NCBI GenBank assembly: GCA_024234675.1
Contig: JACKNU010000002.1
Coordinates: 310,001 to 374,000 of the forward strand
Reading direction: 5' to 3'
Source of the DNA: Pseudomonadales bacterium
GTDB lineage: Bacteria; Pseudomonadota; Gammaproteobacteria; Pseudomonadales; Halieaceae
Length of the DNA stretch: 64,000 nucleotides
Positions within the stretch are counted from its first letter, which is position 1; the number at the start of each line of letters is the position of its first letter. Positions 35,025 through 42,324 of this stretch are shown in pieces. A program made the position numbers and the translations under genes. The notes under the pieces are model-generated. The model was not told the DNA's origin and did no database searches. It saw only the letters and a list, made by a program, of their open reading frames with translations.

Positions 35025-35834
35025 CTATGGCAGCGCGGCAACCCAGGAAGTGTTCTCAAACCATTTTTCCCTGATCTTGCCCAGGATGCCGGTTTTTTCG
35101 TAGGCCCTGAGGTAGTTGTCCACCAGATTGAAAAACTGGGGGTCATCCTTGCTCACGGCGATGCCTATGGGCTCCACGGTCAGCGGTTCCTCCAGGGTGG
35201 TCAGGCCGGCATCCGGGAAGCGCGCTACCGACAGCACACAGATAGGCATGTCGGCCACCAGGGCGTCCGCCTTGCCATTGATAATCATGTCCACGCCCTC
35301 ATCGTAGCTGCTGATCTCGATCAGTTGGGCGTCCGGCGCGACTGTCCTGACGAAAGAGGCACTGGTGGAGTTGCTCAGGGCCAGCAGTTTCAGTTCATTG
35401 CGATTGAATTCACTGGCGCCGGACATTTTCGCCAGTACCGAGTTCCTGGTGAGAATGGATTTCCCTGACATCATATAGGGGCCTACGAATGACACCATTT
35501 CGGTGCGTTCCGGGGTAATCGCCAGGCCGGAAAGAACCATATCGACCTTGTCGTCCTCCAGTGCCTGCATCAGGTTACCAAAGGGCATGGGAACGATTTC
35601 CAGCTGTACCTTCATGGCATCCGCCAGGGCTTTCGCCAGGTCGACATCGAAGCCCATCAGGCCGCCCTCGCGGTTTTGCATTGTCAGCGGCGGCTGGTTG
35701 CCTGACATGCCCACCTTCAGGACCTTGAAATCCACCACTCTTTGCAGGGTGTCGCCGGCCAGGGAGTGCAGCGAAAAGCTCGCGGTCAGGGTCATCAGAC
35801 CACCCAGCAATAGTTGTTTCAGCAGTTTGGGCAT
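35025..35834 (-). CDS. Orphan amino-acid-type ABC transporter substrate-binding protein
   Basis: A 269-residue family-3 solute-binding protein: signal peptide (KLLKQLLLGGLMTLTASFSLHSLAG), then VGMSGNQPPLTM, GFDVDLAKALADAM and a hinge region GLAITPERTEMVSF, ending in KWFENTSW. Start ATG 35834 with GAGGAG upstream. No permease or ATPase lies nearby, so it either serves a transporter encoded elsewhere or acts as a sensor. Ligand probably a polar amino acid or dicarboxylate, not determinable here. Followed by glpQ at 35 bases. Confidence 0.85.
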   Translation of the reverse strand: MPKLLKQLLLGGLMTLTASFSLHSLAGDTLQRVVDFKVLKVGMSGNQPPLTMQNREGGLMGFDVDLAKALADAMKVQLEIVPMPFGNLMQALEDDKVDMVLSGLAITPERTEMVSFVGPYMMSGKSILTRNSVLAKMSGASEFNRNELKLLALSNSTSASFVRTVAPDAQLIEISSYDEGVDMIINGKADALVADMPICVLSVARFPDAGLTTLEEPLTVEPIGIAVSKDDPQFFNLVDNYLRAYEKTGILGKIREKWFENTSWVAALP

Positions 35835-36002
35835 CAGCAGGTTCTCCTCGGTTGGGGTTGCCGTCGGGCGCAAACGCCATGTCGCGGGCCAACGTTCCAG
35901 TAAATAAAGATTATTTTAGCGTGCCAGTGTAAGACCCATCGGCAAATAAGCCAAAACCTTTTATGCTCCAGCAGGGCAGGAGTCGCGATATAGAGGGACA
36001 GG

Positions 36003-36695
36003 ATGGTCAAGGGTGTTGATCGAATAGTGATTTCGGTGCCGGAACTGGACAGTGCGGTGGCGGAATACCGCCTGCTGCTGAGCTGCTCGCCGTCGCCCCC
36101 CGCGCCGGGTTCAGACCCGGGGAGCAGTTGTTGTTTCGATCTCAACAACACCCGGATAGAGCTGACCGCCACGGGACAGCCCGGCGGGATAAGCGGGCTG
36201 GTGTTGGCCGCAGAGGGCGCGCCGACTGTCCCGACACCCGTTGGGAATGATCGCGGCCTGGACATCAGGCTGTGCGGCACAGCTGCTTCGGGTGCCGCCG
36301 GCAGCGGCGCCACCCCGTCCGCCTTGCGGGTGGATCACCTGGTGCTGCGCAGCGGGGATGCCGAGGGTTGTATCGAGCTGTTCTCCCGACAGCTGGGAAT
36401 CCGCCTGGCCCTGGACCAGACGGTGCCGGAATGGGGTGGTCGGATGCTGTTCTTCCGCACCGGCAAGCTGACCCTGGAGGTGATCGAGCCGGGCAGCGAC
36501 GCTCCCGCCCGGGACCATTTCTGGGGTATCGCCTACCAGTGCGCCGATATCGAGCAGACCGGCCGGCTGCTGGCGCAAGCCGGCGTAGCGCTATCCGGTA
36601 TTCGCACCGGCAGGAAACCCGGCACCCGGGTCATGACGGTCAAAAGCCATTGCCTGGGCATTCCGACACTGCTGGTGGAGCCCGGCCCTACATGA
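36003..36695 (+). CDS. VOC (glyoxalase/bleomycin-resistance) family protein
   Basis: A 230-residue protein with two vicinal-oxygen-chelate modules: VKGVDRIVISVPELDSAV... (1-75) and RVDHLVLRSGDAEGCIELFSR... (about 105-225), the second with strand FFRTGKLTLEVIEP. A Gly/Ala/Pro-rich linker joins them. The His and Glu positions (DHLVL, LEVIE) are compatible with metal binding in the second half only. Substrate unknown. Preceded by GAGGGACAGG. Overlaps the end of the convergent DUF3012 gene by eight bases. Confidence 0.8.
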   Translation: MVKGVDRIVISVPELDSAVAEYRLLLSCSPSPPAPGSDPGSSCCFDLNNTRIELTATGQPGGISGLVLAAEGAPTVPTPVGNDRGLDIRLCGTAASGAAGSGATPSALRVDHLVLRSGDAEGCIELFSRQLGIRLALDQTVPEWGGRMLFFRTGKLTLEVIEPGSDAPARDHFWGIAYQCADIEQTGRLLAQAGVALSGIRTGRKPGTRVMTVKSHCLGIPTLLVEPGPT

Positions 36696-36951
36696 CGCAG
36701 TGCTTGGCGTAGCTGGCGGTCTCGTTGGCCGTCCATTCACCCTTGGGTGTTGCCTCCAGTTCCTCACACCATTCCTTTGAGCCAATCGCCATCCCGTCGA
36801 TCAGGCAGTTTTTGGCATAGGTACTGGCGTCGGCCATGCTCCACTCGGATTTCGGTTGCTCTTCTTTTTGCTTGCACCACTTTTCGCTGCCGGGTTCTGC
36901 CGTGCAGGCGCCCAGCATCAGCAGGCCGGCGATGACCAGGAAAGTTCTCAT
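36688..36951 (-). CDS. DUF3012 lipoprotein with two tandem repeat units
   Basis: An 87-residue small lipoprotein. Signal peptide with lipobox LMLGACT, Cys16 lipidated. Two copies of the DUF3012 unit follow: unit 1 runs from GSEKWCKQKEEQPKSEW to YAKNCL and unit 2 from GSKEWCEELEATPKGEW to YAKHCV. Each has two Cys, so each could form its own disulfide. The family normally has one unit. Function unknown. Not in an operon, its 3' end overlapping the VOC gene. Confidence 0.85.
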   Translation of the reverse strand: MRTFLVIAGLLMLGACTAEPGSEKWCKQKEEQPKSEWSMADASTYAKNCLIDGMAIGSKEWCEELEATPKGEWTANETASYAKHCVM

Positions 36952-37037
36952 GCGGGTACTCCTCTTGGTAGCGGGTGTTCCAAGTATGCCACCGACCGTC
37001 GCGACCAGCCAGGCGGCGGCGCGGTCAGGTAGAGCAA

Positions 37038-37490
37038 TCAGTCGCCGGTAGTCAGCGACACATTGTAAACACCCGCCTCCCGCGAGGAGTCGACCACGGT
37101 CGCCAGCACATCCACGGTGGATTTGTTGTGGGCCTTGATGATGACCGACGCCTTGGGGTTTTCCGCGCGCAGGCGACTGATATTGGCCCTGATGGCGCGG
37201 GCGTCTATGCGGCGCCCCTTGATCCAGACCTCATCATTGGCGCTGATCTGGACGATGATATTCTCGGACTGTTCGCTGGACTGTGCGGTACTGGTGGGCT
37301 TGCGCTCGACCTCCACCGTACTCTCGCGGATGAAGGATCCGGCGACGATGAAAAATATGAGCATGATCATGACGACGTCCAGCATCGGGGTCAGATCGAT
37401 TGCCAGGGCGCCATCGGCCTTGGGAGGACGGGCTCGCTTGCGGTGAACGCCGCGCTCATCCACGCCGGCGTGGTCAAACCACATTTCCAT
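37038..37490 (-). CDS. exbD: Second ExbD, not adjacent to an ExbB
   Basis: ExbD/TolR protein of about 150 residues, with the cytoplasmic start (EMWFDHAGVDERGVHRKRARPP), a membrane helix after IDLTPMLDVVMIMLIFFIV with the protonatable Asp, and a periplasmic domain RRIDARAIRANISRLRAENP. It is strikingly like the operon ExbD 10 kb away (shared RRIDARA.RANI.RL.AENPK and REAGVY.VSL). Start ATG 37490 is preferred. A GTG at 37511 would add seven residues. No exbB or tonB is adjacent. Confidence 0.85.
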   Translation of the reverse strand: MEMWFDHAGVDERGVHRKRARPPKADGALAIDLTPMLDVVMIMLIFFIVAGSFIRESTVEVERKPTSTAQSSEQSENIIVQISANDEVWIKGRRIDARAIRANISRLRAENPKASVIIKAHNKSTVDVLATVVDSSREAGVYNVSLTTGD

Positions 37491-37595
37491 AGACAGGCCC
37501 CCGGTGGTCACCCACCACCATTCGCTGCGGCGATCAGCCGACCTGTTCGATGCTAATCCATTGGGCGCTCAAGACAATTGCACATCGCCCGATGC

Positions 37596-37609
37596 TTGAT
37601 CAGGGTCAA
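37596..37609 (-). promoter_or_regulatory. FNR/ANR-like binding site upstream of the orphan exbD
   Basis: TTGACCCTGATCAA on the minus strand, nine of ten matches to TTGAT-N4-ATCAA. It lies about 105 bases before the exbD ATG and just after the aldehyde dehydrogenase stop. No strong -10 is visible at the usual distance, so the assignment is tentative. Confidence 0.35.
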
Positions 37610-37664
37610 GAAATGTGTGCCACGGGGCGCGCCAGGGCCCATCCGGCACCCCAGCAGCGCCGGG

Positions 37665-39125
37665 CTACTTCTTGACCTGCATGGCGATGGTTTTTTCGGT
37701 GGCCTTGCCATAGGGCGGCAGCATTCCGCCGAGCTTGGCGATGTTCAGCCCGCTTTGCCGGTAAATCGATTTCGCGTGGCTGAAGGTGCGGAAGCCCTCC
37801 AGGCCATGGTAGGAGCCCATGCCGCTGGGTCCGACGCCGCCGAAGGGCAGGTCTTCCTGGGTGACATGCATGATCACGTCATTGATGCACATGCCGCCGG
37901 CTGTGGTGCGGGTTTCTGCCGCCTGTTGCTCCGCGGCGTCTTCGCCAAAGTAGTAGGCTGCCAGTGGCCGCGGTTTCGAATTGATGTAGGTAATGGTCTC
38001 ATCGAATTCGCGGTAGGTGCGTATGGGCAACAGCGGTCCGAAGATTTCTTCCTGCAGCACTTTCAGGTCTTCCGGCGGTTCGGGAATGATGGTCGGGGGG
38101 ATCTTGTGAGTGCCCTGCTGCTGGCTGAAATCCTCGCTGGCGGGGTTGATGGGGATGGTTTTTACCCCGCGTTCCTCCGCCTCGGCCAGGTAGCCGGTGA
38201 GGCGCTGATAGTGCCGCTCGTTGACCACGGAGGTGTACTGCGGGTTGTCCAGCAGCCTGGGATACATGCCGGCCACGGCTTTCTGGGCCGCCGCGATCAC
38301 CTCGTGCAGCTTTTCCTCCGGCACCATCAGGTAGTCCGGGGCGAGGCAGATCTGGCCGGCGTTCAGGGTCTTGCCCAACATGATGCGCGCCAGGCTTTTT
38401 TCGATGTCCGCGGTGCGGGAAATGATCACCGGGGACTTGCCTCCCAGTTCCAGGGTCACCGGCACCAGGTTGCGGGCTGCGGCGGCCATGATATGGCGCG
38501 CCACGGACGTGGCGCCGGTAAAGAGCAGGTGATCCAGCGGCAGGTTGGAGAATGCCTGCCCCACCTCCGGGCCGCCGGTAAAGATGGCGACTTCCTTCGG
38601 GTCGTAGACTTCCCGGATCATGGTTTGCAGGACTTCGGAAGTGGCGGGGGTGAACTCCGAGGGCTTGATCATCACCCGGTTGCCCGCGGCCAGGGCTCCC
38701 GACATGGGCGCGAACACCATCGAAACCGGGAAGTTCCACGGGGAGATAATACCCACCACGCCCAGGGGCTGGTACTCGATGCGTGAGCGCCCACCCAGCA
38801 GGTTGAGAGGAAAGACGGTGGGGCGCTTTTGCCCCTTCATCCACTTGCGCAGGTGTTTGCGGGCATGTTTCATGGGCGCGATGGAGGCACCCACATCGGT
38901 CAACAGGGTAACTTCCCGCGGGCGGCAGCTGAAGTCGCTGTTGAGTGCCTCTGCCAGTGGCTCGGCGTAGCGCACCAGGGCGTCGATGCCCCTGTCGATG
39001 CGGTCTATCCGGGTCCGGGCTGTCACCACGCCCTCGCGCAAGTAGTCCGCTCGCTGGGCGTCCAGCACCTCGAGCATAGCTGCTGCCGCGTCGCTCCGGG
39101 CCGTTTGGGGTTGGGGTGCGTTCAT
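37665..39125 (-). CDS. Coniferyl-aldehyde-type NAD(P) aldehyde dehydrogenase
   Basis: A 486-residue ALDH-superfamily enzyme with PLGVVGIISPWNFPVSM, KPSEFTPATSEVL, FTGATSVARHIM, the catalytic Glu region TLELGGKSPVII and the catalytic Cys in GQICLAPDYLMVP. The GQICLAPDY form, the DLPFGGVGPSGMGSYHG ending and the C-terminal extension resemble coniferyl aldehyde dehydrogenases (CalB). A broad aromatic or long-chain aldehyde substrate is possible. Start ATG 39125. Monocistronic by context. Confidence 0.88.
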   Translation of the reverse strand: MNAPQPQTARSDAAAAMLEVLDAQRADYLREGVVTARTRIDRIDRGIDALVRYAEPLAEALNSDFSCRPREVTLLTDVGASIAPMKHARKHLRKWMKGQKRPTVFPLNLLGGRSRIEYQPLGVVGIISPWNFPVSMVFAPMSGALAAGNRVMIKPSEFTPATSEVLQTMIREVYDPKEVAIFTGGPEVGQAFSNLPLDHLLFTGATSVARHIMAAAARNLVPVTLELGGKSPVIISRTADIEKSLARIMLGKTLNAGQICLAPDYLMVPEEKLHEVIAAAQKAVAGMYPRLLDNPQYTSVVNERHYQRLTGYLAEAEERGVKTIPINPASEDFSQQQGTHKIPPTIIPEPPEDLKVLQEEIFGPLLPIRTYREFDETITYINSKPRPLAAYYFGEDAAEQQAAETRTTAGGMCINDVIMHVTQEDLPFGGVGPSGMGSYHGLEGFRTFSHAKSIYRQSGLNIAKLGGMLPPYGKATEKTIAMQVKK

Positions 39126-39274
39126 GATGTCAGTCTCTCGTTATTGTAGGACAGGGGCGGAGTATAGCCCTGTACTGGTCGAAATATAACCACTGGCAGC
39201 GCCGGCCGGATGTGGCGGCGACATGGGCGTGGTCGCGACTTGGCAATAGTTCGCAGAGCTGCTAATAATTCAGC

Positions 39275-39622
39275 ATGCCAGTTAACCAGCCCAGCAAAGA
39301 TCAGCGCACGCCCTCTCCACCCTACGGGTATTCCCGGGAGTGTACGCACTCGCGGGAGCAGCAGATTCATATCGTTGCCGAATTTCACGCCCACAAGATT
39401 CGCCCCAGCCGCATTGCCTACCGGGTGGGCATCGATATTGCCTTCATCGAGGAGTTGATAGCGGGCGAGGTGGAGGCCGAGCGTTTTCCCCGGCTGGTGG
39501 CCTATTACCGGCGGCAGCGTTACCAGCAGCGCATGACCGAATCAGCCGCCCGGCGGGGTGCCGCCCGCTACGACCTGCAGCAGCGGATCGAGCGCGAGTT
39601 CCAGCAGGAGACCGATCTCTAG
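39275..39622 (+). CDS. Conserved-looking hypothetical protein, basic, helical
   Basis: A 115-residue protein that I do not recognise. The middle (EQQIHIVAEFHAHKIRPSRIAYRVGIDIAFIEELI, in two halves) looks like a helix-turn-helix: HKIRPSRIAYRVGIDIAFIE resembles a small DNA-binding fold. A strongly basic helix (RRQRYQQRMTESAARRG) and an acidic tail follow. Codon use is like its neighbours and there is no signal peptide. It could be a small nucleic-acid-binding regulator. It lies between the divergent aldehyde dehydrogenase and the convergent MscS gene. Confidence 0.6.
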   Translation: MPVNQPSKDQRTPSPPYGYSRECTHSREQQIHIVAEFHAHKIRPSRIAYRVGIDIAFIEELIAGEVEAERFPRLVAYYRRQRYQQRMTESAARRGAARYDLQQRIEREFQQETDL

Positions 39623-39626
39623 TCGG

Positions 39627-40676
39627 CTAGCCCTTTTCGGTTTCCGTGACCAGCCGGGTAAACCACTGCTCACGCTGCTCGAGGGCGGTCACTGCATGCT
39701 GCAACTGTTCCTGGTCTCCCGCAGCGGATGCCTTGAGGGCCTCGCGGGCCAGCTTGAGTTCTTCCCGGGTATTTTCCAGGTTCAGTTTGAGCTCCTCGAT
39801 GCTGGCCGCTTCCACAGCCTTGTCGAATATTTTTGCTTCCGGCGCCGAGCTGTTCTTGCCGGGTTTGCGTCCCTCGCGCATGACCGGCAACTCGGGGATG
39901 ATCTTCTTCAGGGGGTCCAGCTGGCGCTGGTTCATAAAGGACGGGGAGACGATCTCGACACCGTTGCCGTGCATTTGTTCGAGAATGGTCTTGCGCAGGC
40001 TGGAGCGCGCACTGAGCAGGTTGTCTATGGAGGGCAGAAAGCCGCAGACACGGTAGGAGACAGCGTGATCCAGCAGTTCGTTTACCAGCACGAAGGGCTC
40101 CTCAAGCCCCGCGTCCGCACTGGCCTGCAACATCAGTTCTTCCACCCGCGTATACGTCACGTCGTAGCCGATGGAGACCTCGGCGGAGATGATGGTGCCC
40201 TCGCGGTGCAGCACTTGGACCGCGTTGGTGACCAGCAACATATTGGGCAGGGTGGTCAGGTCGCGCCACTCGGTCTGGATCTGGGTGTAGACCAGGGAGC
40301 GTCGGGTCACGCGACCGAACTGATCGTTCACCCGGATGTAGTCGCCGGGTCGAAAGGGCTTGGTAGCCTGCAGCATGAGACCGGCCATGGCGTTGGACAC
40401 GAAAGTGGTGGAGGACAGGGCGATCACCGCGGTCAGCACTACCCCCAGCAGGCTGAGGATCTGGCCGCGGGTCTCTTCGCTGATGGGCAGCAGGATCACG
40501 AGGGCGACGACCGCCACGAAGGCATTGAGCCAGGTCAGCAGCGGGTACAGCAGGCCCTCAGTGCCATCCGGCTTGCGTTGGAAGAACCAGTTGATCAGCC
40601 AGGCGAGCGCGAGTCCCAGCACCACGATGGAGGCCGCCGGCCACATAAGGGTAAAAATCTGCAGTGGAAGTTCCAT
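39627..40676 (-). CDS. Small-conductance mechanosensitive channel (MscS family)
   Basis: A 349-residue channel: four hydrophobic segments in the first 130 residues, the pore-lining helix with SSTFVSNAMAGLMLQATKPFRPGD, then the beta domain IRVNDQFGRVTRRSLVYTQI and NMLLVTNAVQVL, and a cytoplasmic coiled coil at the end (ELKLNLENTREELKLAREAL). Releases solutes on hypo-osmotic shock. ATG 40676 is preferred. An open frame to 40739 adds 21 residues without hydrophobic character. The C-terminal coiled coil is longer than in E. coli MscS. Confidence 0.88.
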   Translation of the reverse strand: MELPLQIFTLMWPAASIVVLGLALAWLINWFFQRKPDGTEGLLYPLLTWLNAFVAVVALVILLPISEETRGQILSLLGVVLTAVIALSSTTFVSNAMAGLMLQATKPFRPGDYIRVNDQFGRVTRRSLVYTQIQTEWRDLTTLPNMLLVTNAVQVLHREGTIISAEVSIGYDVTYTRVEELMLQASADAGLEEPFVLVNELLDHAVSYRVCGFLPSIDNLLSARSSLRKTILEQMHGNGVEIVSPSFMNQRQLDPLKKIIPELPVMREGRKPGKNSSAPEAKIFDKAVEAASIEELKLNLENTREELKLAREALKASAAGDQEQLQHAVTALEQREQWFTRLVTETEKG

Positions 40677-40755
40677 GGGCTCGCCCGAGTCTCGTTGCCT
40701 GACCTGCGTGCGAGGATAACAGCTTCGCGCCTCTGCCATAAGCGCAGCGCTGGCG

Positions 40756-40991
40756 CCGGGGTCCTGCGCGAAAGTTTGCGGGGCGCTGTGCCCATGCTGC
40801 TGTTACGGGGCGAGAATTCAGCTATCCTGTCATCCGATCGCGTGGCCCGCATGCGCGCCGGCAAGCCGGATTTGCACTACCGGGAAATTCCCCGCCGCGG
40901 GCACGCGCCCACACTCAATGAACCCGCCGCACGCGCCGCCATCGATGCGTTCCTGCGACAACCGGAAATCACAGGAGAGACCGCTGTATGA
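40756..40991 (+). pseudogene. C-terminal remnant of an alpha/beta hydrolase
   Basis: About 78 codons in one frame encode only the end of an alpha/beta-hydrolase fold: GAVPMLLLRGENSAIL (the strand with the catalytic-acid loop), then YREIPRRGHAPTLNEPA (with the His of the catalytic triad) and the final helix AIDAFLRQPEI. The nucleophile-elbow half is absent. The upstream DNA is occupied by the mscS 5' end on the other strand. The remnant ends in an ATGA overlap with the following gene, as intact operons do. An ATG at 40794 could still make a 65-residue peptide. Confidence 0.65.
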
Positions 40992-41371
40992 ACACCCTGG
41001 ACCGTTGGCACCAAATTGTCGCAACGGGCGACCCCGCCCTGCTGGATGAGATTCTCGCCGAGGACTGCGTGTTCCTCTCGCCGGTGGTTCACACCCCCCA
41101 GCGGGGGCGCGACATTACCAAGCTCTACCTCGCCGGCGCCATGCATGTGCTGAACGACGGCTTTCGCTACGTAAAGGAAGTGGTCACCCCGGAACACGCG
41201 GTGCTGGAATTTGTCTGTGAGATAGACGGCATCGAGATCAATGGTGTCGATATCATGAGCTTTGACGAGCAGGGTAAAATCAGCGAGTTCAAGGTCATGG
41301 TGCGGCCGCTCAAGGCCATCAATAGTGTGCATGCGAAGATGCAGCAGATGCTGGAGCAATTGTCGGCCTGA
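40988..41371 (+). CDS. SnoaL-like (nuclear transport factor 2 fold) protein
   Basis: A 127-residue single-domain protein with the NTF2/SnoaL pattern: helix TLDRWHQIVATGDPALLDEIL, then AEDCVFLSPVVHTPQRGRD, strand AVLEFVCEIDGIEINGVDIM and FKVMVRPLKAI. The family holds isomerases, hydrolases and dehydratases. No specific activity can be assigned. It overlaps the hydrolase remnant by four bases, suggesting it was once the second gene of a hydrolase-SnoaL pair. Confidence 0.85.
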   Translation: MNTLDRWHQIVATGDPALLDEILAEDCVFLSPVVHTPQRGRDITKLYLAGAMHVLNDGFRYVKEVVTPEHAVLEFVCEIDGIEINGVDIMSFDEQGKISEFKVMVRPLKAINSVHAKMQQMLEQLSA

Positions 41372-41431
41372 TGGCCGCTCGCCCGGGCCGGCAGCAGCTT
41401 GCCGCCCGGCAGGATATAGTCTGGAGTTGAA

Positions 41432-42232
41432 ATGACGTACAACAGAAAATGGCTGGGAAGCGCACTGTTTGCGCTCGCCCTCACCGGGCTGGCGGCCTGT
41501 GGCGATGGCGCCGGGCCTGTGGGGCCCGCTGGAGAGAACAGCATGGAAACAATCGAGGGCACGGTTTTTTACCGCGAGCGCATGATGCTGCCGCCGGGGG
41601 TGGAGGTAGAAGTGCAGTTGCAGGACATCTCCCGGGCGGATGCCATGGCAAGAGTGATCGCCACGGTCAGCCAGGTACCCGAGGGGGGGCCGCCTTACCC
41701 GTTTGTAATCGAATACGATCCCGCCAGTATAGATCCCCGCATGCGTTACGCCCTGCGAGCCACCATCAGCCTGGGTGAGCAGCTGATGTTCACCAGCAAC
41801 GAGTACATAGATCCCTTCCAGGGCAACCCGGTGGAAGTGCTGGTGCAGCGGGTGGCCGAGCCCGTGCAACGGGACACAGCGGTGCTGGAGGGGCGGCGGT
41901 GGCTGCTGGAGGCCCTGGCCGGGGAGCCCGTGGCCCCCGGCGCCGGGGACAAGCCAGTGGACCTGCAGTTCGATGCTGAAGCTATGCAGGCCGGGGGGTT
42001 TTCCGGCTGCAACCGCTACACCGGGGGCTACAGCCTCGATGGCGTTGCCGTGCGCGGCAATGCCCTGGCCTTCAGACCCATGGCAGGCACGCTGATGGCC
42101 TGCGAGCAGGGGTCTGATCTGGAGCGGCAGTACCTGCAGATGCTGGGCGCGGTGACGGCGTTCACCCTGGCGGGGGACAGCCTCTCCCTGCTGGCCGGCC
42201 CCGAGGTGGTGGCGACCTTCCGGGCGGAGTGA
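41432..42232 (+). CDS. YbaY-META two-domain lipoprotein
   Basis: A 266-residue lipoprotein: signal peptide with lipobox LAACG, Cys23 lipidated; then a YbaY/YscW-like beta domain (about 36-145, IEGTVFYRERMMLPPGVEVEVQL in parts, ALRATISL) and a META/HslJ domain (about 150-266, GCNRYTGGYSLDG, PMAGTLMAC). Both domains occur in envelope-stress or heat-shock-associated lipoproteins. Function of the combination unknown. Monocistronic, 92 bases before the helicase gene. Confidence 0.8.
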   Translation: MTYNRKWLGSALFALALTGLAACGDGAGPVGPAGENSMETIEGTVFYRERMMLPPGVEVEVQLQDISRADAMARVIATVSQVPEGGPPYPFVIEYDPASIDPRMRYALRATISLGEQLMFTSNEYIDPFQGNPVEVLVQRVAEPVQRDTAVLEGRRWLLEALAGEPVAPGAGDKPVDLQFDAEAMQAGGFSGCNRYTGGYSLDGVAVRGNALAFRPMAGTLMACEQGSDLERQYLQMLGAVTAFTLAGDSLSLLAGPEVVATFRAE

Positions 42233-42247
42233 TTGCGGCCGCCAGGC

Positions 42248-42276
42248 CGGACAGGGAAGGCTTTTCCCTGTATAAT
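42248..42276 (+). promoter_or_regulatory. Candidate promoter of the DEAD-box helicase gene, overlapped by an inverted repeat
   Basis: Perfect -10 TATAAT at 42271-42276 with a weak -35 CGGACA 17 bp upstream. The spacer holds an 8-bp perfect inverted repeat, ACAGGGAA-N5-TTCCCTGT (42251-42271), touching the -10. A GC-rich hairpin (GCGCCC-AG-GGGGCGC) follows in the leader. Confidence 0.55.
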
Positions 42277-42324
42277 CTGCGACCGCGCCCAGGGGGCGCC
42301 CCGCTCACCGCTCAAGGTACCCGC

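Noticed and set aside
36096..36310. VOC protein as an authentic glyoxalase I
   Set aside because: Two-module length and linker differ from GloA, and the metal-ligand set is not complete in the first module.
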